Both the position numbers and the translations under genes were made by a program. This document shows, piece by piece, positions 16,504 through 24,820 of a stretch of 37,890 bases of DNA. Source of the DNA: Thioploca sp. GTDB lineage: Bacteria > Pseudomonadota > Gammaproteobacteria > Beggiatoales > Beggiatoaceae. How positions within the stretch are numbered: position 1 is the first letter of the stretch; the number at the start of each line of letters is the position of its first letter. The stretch spans positions 1 to 37,890 of the forward strand of contig DAOUSL010000014.1 in the NCBI GenBank assembly GCA_030627235.1. The letters are read 5' to 3'. The notes under the pieces are model-generated. The model worked only from the letters and a program-made list of their open reading frames with translations. It made no database searches and was not told the DNA's origin.

Positions 16504-16932
16504 AATTATTTGAAGATATTTTGAAAAATTGGAATCAGTCCTATATTAAGATGATAATTCATAATTTGTTTAAATACTAAAATTACAACTAAAGATATTA
16601 ATCGCTAACAAAAGCAGTTCATAAAGAAGGTTCAAAGAATAAACTTTGGTTCATTAGACAAGATAGGTTATCTAACTCATTTACGCAGGAATCAGGAACA
16701 ATTACTTCTAGTATACTTGGATAAATCAGTGGTTGCAACTTCTGTAGTTTTTGATTCAAATATTAGAATTTATCTTTAATATATAAACTAGTTAATTCAC
16801 ATTTTATGTGTATTTTTTTCAGTTTATTATTAATATTTTAGTTCTATCTATTTTTAAATAGGATATATTTGCGTTGTATTTTAAAATAATATTTTTAAGA
16901 CCATTTAAACTTAAGTATTTAATAGGGTTATT
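16504..16932. other. Gene-free stretch between the receiver gene and phaB
   Basis: These 429 AT-rich bases hold no ORF with family resemblance. Around 16600-16790 a plus-strand frame (TKAVHKEGSKNKLWF and on) is open for about 38 codons and a second one for about 48, but neither looks like a known protein. I see no tRNA, riboswitch or clear hairpin. The promoter for the receiver-GGDEF-EAL pair probably lies at the left end. Confidence 0.5.
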
Positions 16933-17667
16933 TCAACCCATATGCATACCACCATTAATAGCAATATTAGCACCAGTTATAAAACCAGCCTCTTCAGCAG
17001 CTAGGAATATTACAACTCTAGCAATTTCATCAGGATTACCTAAACGTCCAACCGGAATTTGACTTACCATTTGTTTTATAACTTTGTCACTCATGGCAGC
17101 AACCATAGAAGTATTGATATAACCAGGAGAAATTGTATTTACAGTAATACCTTTACGAGCTGATTCTTGAGCAAGTGCCATAGTAAAACCATGCATACCA
17201 GCTTTAGCGGCTGAATAATTAGCTTGACCAATTTGACCTTTTTGACCATTTACAGAAGAAAGATTAATAATCCGTCCAAAACCACGGTTTCTCATTCCAG
17301 TAATAACTTGCTTAGTAACATTAAACACACTATCTAAGTTAACCCGTAATACAGAACTCCACTGGTCTGATGTCATTTTGTGCATAAAACCATCTTTAGT
17401 GATACCAGCACAATTAACTAAAATATCAATTGGCCCAAGTTTTTCTTCAGCCTCTTGTACCATTTTAGTAGCAGCATCAAAGTTAGATACATCACCTTCA
17501 GCAATAGCAAAATTAAATTCTGCATGTTTCACTTGCCAACTTTCACCGTCATCAACACCACGCAACCAAGAGGCTGCAACTTTATAGCCTGAATTAGCTA
17601 ATGCTATGCAAATTTCAGTTCCAATCCCACCTGTTCCACCAGTAACCAGTGCAACTTTATTAGTCAT
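16933..17667 (-). CDS. phaB: Acetoacetyl-CoA reductase
   Basis: A 244-residue short-chain dehydrogenase. It has the cofactor loop TGGTGGIG (9-16), NCAG, the catalytic Ser138, Tyr151 and Lys155 (YSAAK) and the family-specific end GANIAINGGMHMG, which is diagnostic of PhaB rather than FabG. It reduces acetoacetyl-CoA to (R)-3-hydroxybutyryl-CoA with NADPH, feeding polyhydroxybutyrate synthesis. A good ribosome-binding site (AGGAG) lies about 8 bases before the ATG. No phaA or phaC is adjacent, so the other steps are encoded elsewhere. Confidence 0.9.
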   Translation of the reverse strand: MTNKVALVTGGTGGIGTEICIALANSGYKVAASWLRGVDDGESWQVKHAEFNFAIAEGDVSNFDAATKMVQEAEEKLGPIDILVNCAGITKDGFMHKMTSDQWSSVLRVNLDSVFNVTKQVITGMRNRGFGRIINLSSVNGQKGQIGQANYSAAKAGMHGFTMALAQESARKGITVNTISPGYINTSMVAAMSDKVIKQMVSQIPVGRLGNPDEIARVVIFLAAEEAGFITGANIAINGGMHMG

Positions 17668-17781
17668 TTATTATGGCTCCTAATTAAAAAAAGTTTATTG
17701 TAGCATATATTCTAGCATCATTTGATATTTGTAATAATAATTTATATAAAATCATTAGTATAGAGATTAAAATATTATATC

Positions 17782-17842
17782 GGGTAACCACAATGGATTA
17801 CCCAAATATTATTTATGTAATGGTAATCCTTTATGGTTGCCC
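17782..17842. repeat. Palindromic repeat (GGGTAACCACAA family)
   Basis: Left arm 17782-17803 (GGGTAACCACAATGGATTAC and on) and right arm 17822-17842 (GGTAATCCTTTATGGTTGCC and on) are imperfect inverted copies. The unit is a diverged relative of the GGGCAACCACAAGGGATTGC repeat at the right end of the window. It lies between phaB and the antiporter gene, both on the minus strand. Confidence 0.65.
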
Positions 17843-17855
17843 TAATTTCCTAAAT

Positions 17856-17895
17856 AATTAAGAATTAAGAATTAAGAATTAAGAATTAAGAATTA
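17856..17895. repeat. Tandem heptamer AATTAAG, about 5.7 copies
   Basis: Five perfect copies of AATTAAG and a partial sixth run right into the stop codon of the antiporter gene (17893-17895). Shorter runs of the same heptamer occur at about 19404-19436, next to the stop of the GH57 gene. The repeat may be a slippage product of AT-rich 3' regions. Confidence 0.8.
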
Positions 17896-19317
17896 ATGAG
17901 CTTCTTGTTTCCGTAACAAGTAATTCAAGATAGGTGGAGTTAGTAAAGTAGTCAAAATTACCATGATGATTACCACTGAGAATAATTCATCAGAAATAAC
18001 TCCAAGTTGTTTACCAATCATCGCAAAAATCAATCCAACTTCACCACGTGGAGCCATACCCCAACCTATAATCCACTTATTTACTCCTGGCCCAGCAACT
18101 AAACCAGCGGCTAATTTACCAATAAATGCTATAACAGTGATTACCAAAGCAATCCCAACGATCTTAGGATCAGATAAAGTTGCTAGATTTACTTGCATTC
18201 CAGTTACAATAAAAAATAATGGTACTAGAAAATCACCTAATGGAGCTACTAAACGATCTAAATGTTGATCATTATATTTTTCTAATTCTTTATTTACCTT
18301 GTCACGAGTATTTTTATCTGCATTTACCATTGCAACTTGCATATTTTTATTAATCTCAGGGTTGTCAAATACTTTAAAATGCACTGGTTCTAACATTAAT
18401 CCAGCGGCAAAAGCTCCTACAATTGGAGCTAAACCGGCTAAATGAGCAAGATAAGCAAATAATAAACATAAAATTATGGCCACAGAAAACTTCATTTCAT
18501 GACCACTATGAATCATAGAAAATAACCTATTTACCAAAGGAGAAAATAAGCTACCCAAGACCAAAGCTCCAACTAAAAAAATAACTGCTTTCAAGGTAAT
18601 CCAACTGATAGAAGGGTCTGGTATTACATAAGGGAAATTCTCTACTAATTGAAAAGTAGGCATAACTGTGACAGCACCAGTAACAACAATTGCTGATACT
18701 ACCGCTAAGATAATCAATCCCATTACATCATCAATAACAGCAGCTCCCAACACAATTTGAGCCTCTCTGGTTTGTAATTTATTTAAATCTTTAAATACTC
18801 GACCAGTAATCCCGACTGAAGTAGCAGTCAAAGTTGCTCCTAAAAATAAGTAAGCATTAGGGTCAAGACCTGGCATTAACCACATACCAGCAACATAACC
18901 AAGGGTAAAAGGACTTATTACACCAACACATGCCACCAAAAGAGCTTGTAATCCTACTTTCTTCATCTCTTCGATGTAGGACTCCAGACCGATTTGAAAT
19001 AGTAGAATCACTACGCCTAATTCAGCAAGGAATAGAATGATTGGGTCATGTTTCATAGGTTCAAACCAACCAAAACCTACTAAAATTAAATTACCCAATA
19101 AAACTCCCATTACTAACTCACCTAATACTGCAGGCTGTTTAATTTTTTCAATAAAACTAGAAGTTTTAGCCAATAATAATAAGACTGCAATCCATAAAAA
19201 ATATTCAGGAATTTTAGAATTACCACCACTAGCATATGCCATTGGCATTAAAAACATCAAAAACATTAGTCCCCACAGTTGGAACCGTTTATTTAGATTA
19301 ATTCGTAAATTTTTCAT
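17893..19317 (-). CDS. Cation/proton antiporter, CPA2 (KefB/NapA-like) family
   Basis: A 474-residue integral membrane protein with about 12-13 hydrophobic segments. Features typical of CPA2 antiporters are LGELVMGVLLGNL near the N-terminus, LGATLTATSVGITGRVF and the ion-site region GAAVIDDVMGLIIL, whose Asp pair is characteristic. A cytoplasmic loop of about 45 residues (NPEINKNMQVAMVNADKN) splits the transporter core, but no RCK/TrkA-N domain follows. It probably exchanges Na+ or K+ for H+ at the inner membrane for pH and ion homeostasis; the ion cannot be told from the sequence. The start includes a probable signal-like first helix. It is a single gene between repeats. Confidence 0.85.
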   Translation of the reverse strand: MKNLRINLNKRFQLWGLMFLMFLMPMAYASGGNSKIPEYFLWIAVLLLLAKTSSFIEKIKQPAVLGELVMGVLLGNLILVGFGWFEPMKHDPIILFLAELGVVILLFQIGLESYIEEMKKVGLQALLVACVGVISPFTLGYVAGMWLMPGLDPNAYLFLGATLTATSVGITGRVFKDLNKLQTREAQIVLGAAVIDDVMGLIILAVVSAIVVTGAVTVMPTFQLVENFPYVIPDPSISWITLKAVIFLVGALVLGSLFSPLVNRLFSMIHSGHEMKFSVAIILCLLFAYLAHLAGLAPIVGAFAAGLMLEPVHFKVFDNPEINKNMQVAMVNADKNTRDKVNKELEKYNDQHLDRLVAPLGDFLVPLFFIVTGMQVNLATLSDPKIVGIALVITVIAFIGKLAAGLVAGPGVNKWIIGWGMAPRGEVGLIFAMIGKQLGVISDELFSVVIIMVILTTLLTPPILNYLLRKQEAH

Positions 19318-19433
19318 AATGTTACTCTTAAATAAAAATTATAATAATTCTTAATTATGAATACTTAATCCTTAAATAAAAAAGCTTTCGAGTTTAGATT
19401 TTAATTAAGAATTAAGAATTATATAATTAAGAA

Positions 19434-21161
19434 TTAACCACGCCGCATCACACCACCAGCATCAGGATTACCACCACCATGAGTAAAAGCATGAGCCAAA
19501 TATTCTGGTGGAGTCGTACCTAATAATTGATATAAACGAGTTAAATGTAAGCGATATAAATGATCGAAATCCTGTACTGCTTCGCTTGGGTTTTCACCAC
19601 CAAACCACCAGCACCAATCAGAACCTTCGCAAATTGCTAGTTGACGTGTAGCAGCTTCCTGTTGTTCTAAAGTTAAAGTAGATATTATTTCATTGAACTT
19701 ATGTTTAGCTTCAATCAACATTTCCCAACCCTTATTCTTATCTGGGTCTCCAATCCAAGTAGAAAATGTACCATAAACCCAGCTTCCAGCTACTAAATGA
19801 TTTAGTTTAGCAGATTCTACTTCAAGACATTTACTGAAAGTTGTTAATTCTAATTTATCATTATTGGATAACTTTTCATATAAAGCACTAAGGAAATAGT
19901 AAGCATTATTTGGAAAATATTCCCAAGCATTTTCACCATCTAAAATAATACTAACGACTTTAGCTTCATTGTTGCTAGTAGCAATCCCTTCTAAATGATG
20001 AATAAAATTACCTACTGCATCATCACCATGCCAGTTGGAATATTCAAAACCAATTAAATCTGACAAATTATCGTCACGGAAAAAACAATGTACTGAACTA
20101 TCATGTAAACTATATGGTTGATGTACCGACAAATCTTCTAATTCAGATTTATCTAAACTATTGCGTAATACTCCACCACCACTAGCAATCCATTGGATTC
20201 CATACTGTTCTAACAATCTAATTGTAGCTTCACTAACACCACCTTCAGAAGGCCAGCAACCTTGTGGAATAAACCCAAAATGTTTTTCAAATACCTTGAA
20301 TCCTTCCTTAACATGCCATTCAACTCTTTCTTTGCCATCAGGATAGTTACCTACATTAGGCAAAGTAATATCTGGCATTGCTTCTTTAGCTGAATTAATG
20401 TCCAACATCAATGGCATAATAGGATGAGCATATGGAGTAAATGATAGTTCTACTTGACCACGTTCTGCCAAAACTCTATAGCGAGGAATTATACTACCTA
20501 ACAATTCTCCTATAATTTCTAATAGTTGTAAACGGTCAGCTTTATTAAATTTTCGACCTTTTTCAATTAAAATTTTTACTCTAGAATCAGTATGATGTAC
20601 AGTTTCTCCTAACCATGCTAGATGATACCACATCAATAAATCAATTAAATATTGTTCATCTAAATAAGCCAGAATTTTTGGATTTTGCTTAATTATGATT
20701 ACTAGTTCAGTTAATTCTTGATAAGGTTTAAAACGTTTAATTAACCGTTCTTCATTTGCTCGCATACACTGTTCAATCAATACTAAACAAGCATTTGCCA
20801 AGCTTTGATGTTTTGGGTCTACTGTTTCAACATTATCAGTATTATGTAATTTTTGCCCTATAAAAGGAGTATAAACTTGGTCACTATTTAATGCTGCTAA
20901 TAAAGGATCAAGGATTGGAGTTTTATCCCGCAAAAATGCTTGAATTTGTTTTACATAATCATCAATCTGTTCTAATAAAGTTGGAGCAAAATTTACTACT
21001 GCACAGGCATTAGGAACTGCTTCCAAATGGGCTGCCATATCAACATAATCTTTAATTCCATGCAAATAAGTCCATGGTAATTTATACTCATTACTACAAG
21101 AATCAAAATATGCTGGTTGGTGCATATGCCAACATAATACTACTTTTAATTTTTCAGACAT
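19434..21161 (-). CDS. Glycoside hydrolase family 57 (amylase/branching-enzyme type)
   Basis: A 575-residue cytoplasmic protein beginning with the GH57 hallmark CWHMHQPAY (10-18). The catalytic nucleophile is probably Glu306 in GCWPSEGGVS and the acid/base is Asp408 in SIILDGENAWEY. Other conserved segments are FTPYAHPIMPL and WIASGGGVL. GH57 enzymes act on alpha-glucans such as glycogen, as 4-alpha-glucanotransferase, alpha-amylase or branching enzyme; the exact activity cannot be fixed from sequence. The DWCWWFGG segment near residue 517 and the C-terminal DUF1957-free end are typical of the amylase-like branch. No glycogen genes are adjacent. Confidence 0.85.
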   Translation of the reverse strand: MSEKLKVVLCWHMHQPAYFDSCSNEYKLPWTYLHGIKDYVDMAAHLEAVPNACAVVNFAPTLLEQIDDYVKQIQAFLRDKTPILDPLLAALNSDQVYTPFIGQKLHNTDNVETVDPKHQSLANACLVLIEQCMRANEERLIKRFKPYQELTELVIIIKQNPKILAYLDEQYLIDLLMWYHLAWLGETVHHTDSRVKILIEKGRKFNKADRLQLLEIIGELLGSIIPRYRVLAERGQVELSFTPYAHPIMPLMLDINSAKEAMPDITLPNVGNYPDGKERVEWHVKEGFKVFEKHFGFIPQGCWPSEGGVSEATIRLLEQYGIQWIASGGGVLRNSLDKSELEDLSVHQPYSLHDSSVHCFFRDDNLSDLIGFEYSNWHGDDAVGNFIHHLEGIATSNNEAKVVSIILDGENAWEYFPNNAYYFLSALYEKLSNNDKLELTTFSKCLEVESAKLNHLVAGSWVYGTFSTWIGDPDKNKGWEMLIEAKHKFNEIISTLTLEQQEAATRQLAICEGSDWCWWFGGENPSEAVQDFDHLYRLHLTRLYQLLGTTPPEYLAHAFTHGGGNPDAGGVMRRG

Positions 21162-21262
21162 TAGTTAATTAATTTTAAAAAATATTAAGGAAAATTTTGA
21201 ATATAGAAATTTGTAATTTAACTATATCCCAAATGAAATGGAAAAATACTTCAAAGTTATTA

Positions 21263-22648
21263 TTACTTTACAGTAAACCAATCCAATTTTTCTCGCAATT
21301 TTACCACATCACCAATAATAATTATACTGGATAATTTGATATCAGCCTTAGCCACAATATCTGGTAAAGTTTCTATAGTCCCAATTAAAACTCGTTGATC
21401 TTGGGTAGTAGCTTTTTGTATCAGAGCTGCTGGTTTGTTAGTTGGCATACCATGTTTAATCAACTCTTTGGTGATAATTGGTAATCCACGTAAGCCCATA
21501 TAAATAACAACTGTTTGATTAGGCTGAGATAATGCTGTCCAATTTAAATTCATAGTATTATCTTTTAAATGGCCAGTAACAAACATACAAGATTGAGCGT
21601 GATCACGATGAGTTAAAGGAATACCTGCATATGCTGAACTACCAGTCGCAGCAGTTATCCCTGGTACTACTTGAAATGGAATTCCTTCATCCATCAAAGT
21701 TTCAATTTCTTCCCCACCTCTACCAAATAAAAATGGATCGCCACCTTTTAAGCGTAAAACTCGTTTGCCCTGTTTAGCTAATTTAATTAATAATTTATTA
21801 ATTTCATATTGAGGTACTACATGATTAGTTGGGGCTTTACCAACATAAATTCGTTCTGCTTCAAAACGTACTAAATTTAATACTCCTTCTGAAACCAAAC
21901 GATCATATAATACTACATCAGCCTGTTGCATAAGCCGTAAAGCTCGAAAAGTTAGTAAATCTGGGTCACCAGGTCCACCACCAACCAAATAAACTTCACC
22001 TTGTCCATCTGGTTCAGCAGTAGTTTTAGTTAGTAACTTTTCTATTGCTTTAGTTGCTATATCTTTATTGCCAGCTAATAATGATTCTGCAATTGGACCT
22101 TGTAAAACTTTTTCCCAAAATCTACGGCGCTCATCAAAAGGTAGATGTTGTTTTACTTTGGCACGAAAACTTGCTACAAATTCCGCCAATCTTCCATAAT
22201 TTGCTGGAACTACTGATTCTAAACGAGATCGTAATAAACGAGCTAATACTGGAGATGCTCCACCAGTAGATACAGCAATTTGTACTGGCGAACGGTCAAT
22301 GATAGATGGCATAATAAAAGTGCATAATTCAGGTTGATCTACAACATTAACTGGGATACCTTGGGTTTGTGCTAGCTGTGATACTTGTTCGTTAACCATT
22401 TTATCATCAGTAGCAGCTATAACTACCCGATATTGATGTAAATCAGTTAACTCAAAATTACTTGCTTGGTGAATAATACGTCCAACATTGGCCCATTCGA
22501 CCAATTGTTCAGTTAACTGAGGTGCTACTACAGTAACAATTGCTTGGGCTCGTAATAATAATTCAACTTTACGAGCTGCTATAGTACCACCACCAACAAC
22601 CAATCCAGGCTGATTACGGATATTTAAAAAAATTGGCAAAAAGTTCAT
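21263..22648 (-). CDS. cysG: Siroheme synthase, trifunctional
   Basis: A 461-residue fusion, very close to the family length. Residues 1-215 are the precorrin-2 dehydrogenase/ferrochelatase part, with the NAD-binding loop VVGGGTIAARKVELLL and the region TFIMPSIIDRSPVQIAVSTGG. Residues 216-461 are the SAM-dependent uroporphyrinogen-III C-methyltransferase: VYLVGGGPGDPDLLTFRA, LYDRLVS, GGDPFLFGRGGEE and VVPGITAATGSSAYAGIPL. It converts uroporphyrinogen III to siroheme, the cofactor of sulfite and nitrite reductases. Divergent from tusA-dsrE2 across a 222-base gap, which fits a sulfur-metabolism context. Confidence 0.93.
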   Translation of the reverse strand: MNFLPIFLNIRNQPGLVVGGGTIAARKVELLLRAQAIVTVVAPQLTEQLVEWANVGRIIHQASNFELTDLHQYRVVIAATDDKMVNEQVSQLAQTQGIPVNVVDQPELCTFIMPSIIDRSPVQIAVSTGGASPVLARLLRSRLESVVPANYGRLAEFVASFRAKVKQHLPFDERRRFWEKVLQGPIAESLLAGNKDIATKAIEKLLTKTTAEPDGQGEVYLVGGGPGDPDLLTFRALRLMQQADVVLYDRLVSEGVLNLVRFEAERIYVGKAPTNHVVPQYEINKLLIKLAKQGKRVLRLKGGDPFLFGRGGEEIETLMDEGIPFQVVPGITAATGSSAYAGIPLTHRDHAQSCMFVTGHLKDNTMNLNWTALSQPNQTVVIYMGLRGLPIITKELIKHGMPTNKPAALIQKATTQDQRVLIGTIETLPDIVAKADIKLSSIIIIGDVVKLREKLDWFTVK

Positions 22649-22857
22649 ATTTTAGTAATTCATAGTTACTTCTGGAATTAGAAACTCAAAACATCAAATC
22701 TATATATTATACAATATATATAACAATTTAAAGAAAGTAAGCTAAAGTTCTTTACTTTTACGCTATATTATAATATTATGTTATTCCTGAGCAATGTTAA
22801 TTTCTGATAGAAATTCTATCTTAAATTACCTTTATTAGATTTTGTTTAACAATTACA

Positions 22858-22863
22858 GGAACA
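22858..22863 (+). promoter_or_regulatory. Ribosome-binding site of tusA
   Basis: The AGGAAC-like stretch about 8-13 bases before ATG 22871 fits a Shine-Dalgarno and supports that start. The intergenic region to cysG (22649-22870) otherwise holds AT-rich promoter-like DNA and an imperfect inverted repeat (AAAGTAA ... TTACTTT) near 22735-22758. Confidence 0.4.
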
Positions 22864-22870
22864 GAAATAA

Positions 22871-23101
22871 ATGGCTAATTTTGATCAAGAACTAGATGCT
22901 AGCGGTCTTAACTGCCCTTTACCTATTTTGCGAGCCAAAAAAACTCTCAATGGTATGGAAAGTGGACAAATTTTGCGTATAGTTGCAACTGATCCAGGTT
23001 CAGTTAAAGATTTTGAGGCATTTGCCAAACAAACTGGAAATGAATTGATGGAATCCGGTGAAGAAGATGGTAAATACACATTCTTGCTCAAAAAGAAATA
23101 A
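22871..23101 (+). CDS. tusA: TusA/SirA-family sulfur carrier
   Basis: A 76-residue protein with the hallmark CPxP motif: Cys15 in LNCPLPILRAK. The remainder (ATDPGSVKDFEAFAKQTGNEL) is the standard TusA fold. The Cys carries a persulfide and passes sulfur to partners. Located 30 bases before a DsrE2-like gene on the same strand, the arrangement known from sulfur-oxidising bacteria (rhd-tusA-dsrE2) where the pair moves sulfane sulfur toward the Dsr or Hdr oxidation routes rather than to tRNA thiolation. The rhodanese partner is not in the window. Confidence 0.92.
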   Translation: MANFDQELDASGLNCPLPILRAKKTLNGMESGQILRIVATDPGSVKDFEAFAKQTGNELMESGEEDGKYTFLLKKK

Positions 23102-23131
23102 TATACTGCAACTTAATTATGAGGACATTTT

Positions 23132-23602
23132 ATGTCTGATGAAAAAAAACTTGCAATAATTGCAACTAAAGGTTCTCTTGATTGGGCCTACCCGCCTTTT
23201 ATTTTAGCATCTACTGCAGCAGCATTAGGATATCAAACGCAAATATTTTTTACTTTTTATGGCCTTGAGTTATTAAAAAAAGATTTAAATTTGCAAGTTA
23301 CCTCTTTAGGTAATCCAGCAATGCCAATGCCAATGCCAGTACCAGTAATCATACAAACCATACCTGGTATGCAGGCTATGATGACTAGTATGATGAAGAA
23401 AAAAATGAAAAGTAAGGGTGTTGCTAGTATTGAAGAGTTACGTGAACTAAGCATAGAAGCTGAAGTAAAAATGGTCGCCTGTCAAATGACGGTAGATTTA
23501 TTTGAATTTGATACCAAAGATTTTATTGATGGTATTGAATATGGAGGAGCTGCAACTTTCTTTGAATTTGCTGGCGAATCTGATGTCTGTTTATATGTAT
23601 AA
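23132..23602 (+). CDS. dsrE2: DsrE2-like sulfur-transfer protein
   Basis: A 156-residue DsrE-fold protein with the DsrE2 features: N-terminal LAIIATKGSLDWAYPPFILA and a putative sulfur-carrying Cys117 in EVKMVACQMTVDLF. A hydrophobic stretch (about 60-80) with alternating Met-Pro (AMPMPMPVPV) is followed by a methionine-rich basic segment (MTSMMKKKMKSKG); the methionine/hydrophobic segment is typical of DsrE2, often predicted as membrane-associated. A ribosome-binding site GAGGA lies about 8 bases upstream. It is co-transcribed with tusA and probably exchanges persulfide sulfur with it. Confidence 0.85.
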   Translation: MSDEKKLAIIATKGSLDWAYPPFILASTAAALGYQTQIFFTFYGLELLKKDLNLQVTSLGNPAMPMPMPVPVIIQTIPGMQAMMTSMMKKKMKSKGVASIEELRELSIEAEVKMVACQMTVDLFEFDTKDFIDGIEYGGAATFFEFAGESDVCLYV

Positions 23603-23740
23603 TTAGTTTTTGCCAACTTATCTTTAAGTCACAAATATTCCTAGAATCATGTGGCTTTTATTAAGTTGGATACTACTAAATTCCCCGCCTAATATCAATA
23701 ATTATTAACTTATCCAAATTTAATAAATAATATTGAAATA

Positions 23741-23766
23741 GTTGGGCTATATTCTACTAACCCAAC
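23741..23766. terminator. Hairpin downstream of erpA, shared with dsrE2
   Basis: GTTGGG (with partial extension) pairs with CCCAAC across a loop of about 14 bases. It sits 20 bases past the erpA stop and downstream of the convergent dsrE2 gene, so it can serve as a bidirectional terminator. A second weaker hairpin (AAGTCACA ... TGTGGCTT) lies at about 23626-23660. Confidence 0.55.
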
Positions 23767-23787
23767 TTATATCAAATTACTCGAAAA

Positions 23788-24144
23788 CTAAACTGTAAAT
23801 GAAGAACCACAACCACAAGTTGTAGCTGCATTAGGATTACGAATCACAAACTGAGAACCTTCTAAGTCTTCAACATAGTCGATTTCAGCACCAGCTAAAT
23901 ACTGATAACTCATTGGATCAATTAATAGTTTAACACCTTGATTTTCAACTACAGTATCATCTTCTTGAACGCTTTCGTCAAAAGTAAAACCATATTGAAA
24001 ACCAGAACAACCACCACCTTGAACAAATACTCGCAACATTAAATCAGTATTATTCTCTTCTTCAATTAATTGTTGAACCTTAGTAGCAGCTCCGTCAGTA
24101 AATAATAAAGGGGAAGGCATAACTTCGTCTTGTGTTTCACTCAT
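23788..24144 (-). CDS. erpA: Iron-sulfur cluster insertion protein ErpA
   Basis: A 118-residue A-type carrier. The three conserved cysteines are present: one in [13 protein letters not shown] and the CGCG pair in TTCGCGSSF near the C-terminus. The sequence [18 protein letters not shown] is characteristic of ErpA rather than IscA. It receives Fe-S clusters from the scaffold and inserts them into target apoproteins in the cytoplasm. A ribosome-binding site (GGAG) lies about 8 bases before the ATG. It follows merR on the same strand with a 46-base gap. Confidence 0.92.
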   Translation of the reverse strand: MSETQDEVMPSPLLFTDGAATKVQQLIEEENNTDLMLRVFVQGGGCSGFQYGFTFDESVQEDDTVVENQGVKLLIDPMSYQYLAGAEIDYVEDLEGSQFVIRNPNAATTCGCGSSFTV

Positions 24145-24190
24145 AAAAAAACTCCATAAAATTTAAATGTATGACAATACTATTAGCAAA

Positions 24191-24538
24191 TCAAGATTTC
24201 AAAATATTTAAAACTTCTTCAAGTTCTTTTCTTAATTGACGAACCATATCTTTTTGAGAAGCTGTATTAGCTGTCCCGGCTAAATATTGTTTAGCACCAC
24301 CAATTGTAAAACCACGTTCATATAATAAATTACGAATTTGTCGGACTAGAACTACATCTTCACGTTGATAATAACGCCTATTACCACGTCTTTTTATTGG
24401 ACGTAGTTGAGAAAATTCTTGTTCCCAATATCGTAAAACATGTGGTTTAACTGTGCATAACTCACTAACTTCGCCAATTGTAAAATAACGCTTTTCCGGG
24501 ATCAGTGGTAGTGGACTAAGATTCGTCGATTCCAACAT
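24191..24538 (-). CDS. MerR-family transcriptional regulator
   Basis: A 115-residue protein with a winged-helix MerR domain ([20 protein letters not shown], then [15 protein letters not shown] and [16 protein letters not shown]) and a short helical tail. There is no effector-binding Cys set, so the inducer is unknown. Its start overlaps the end of ihfA by 23 bases, meaning the two are translationally coupled. The ihfA-merR pairing is a common gammaproteobacterial arrangement; the regulator's target is not known. Confidence 0.88.
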   Translation of the reverse strand: MLESTNLSPLPLIPEKRYFTIGEVSELCTVKPHVLRYWEQEFSQLRPIKRRGNRRYYQREDVVLVRQIRNLLYERGFTIGGAKQYLAGTANTASQKDMVRQLRKELEEVLNILKS

Positions 24539-24818
24539 AAGAACTTACTCGTGATCTAAGTTTTTGTCCAGACTTAAATGTCACAACCCGACGAGCAGTT
24601 ATAGGTATTTCTTCTCCTGTCTTAGGATTACGTCCTGGTCGTTCTTTTTTATCTCGTAATTCAAAATTTCCAAATCCAGATAATTTAACTTTCTGGCCTT
24701 TTTCCAAAGTTAATCGGATTTCTTCAAAAAATGCGTTTACCATTTCATTAGATTCCCGTTTACTGAAACCAACTGCTTTAGAAAGTTCATCTATTAATTC
24801 AGCTTTAGTCAATGCCAT
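24516..24818 (-). CDS. ihfA: Integration host factor subunit alpha
   Basis: A 100-residue HU/IHF-family DNA-bending protein. The signature [20 protein letters not shown] followed by [10 protein letters not shown] and the C-terminal SGQKLRSRV are typical of IHF alpha. As a heterodimer with IhfB it bends DNA sharply and supports recombination and sigma-54 promoters. It lies 2 bases after the pheT stop, the standard pheT-ihfA arrangement, and overlaps merR. The partner subunit ihfB is about 7 kb away on the same strand. Confidence 0.94.
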   Translation of the reverse strand: MALTKAELIDELSKAVGFSKRESNEMVNAFFEEIRLTLEKGQKVKLSGFGNFELRDKKERPGRNPKTGEEIPITARRVVTFKSGQKLRSRVSSYVGIDES

Positions 24819-24820
24819 AT

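Noticed and set aside
16600-16790. Two short plus-strand open frames before phaB
   Set aside because: No start signal, no family resemblance, and they overlap each other; not supported as genes.
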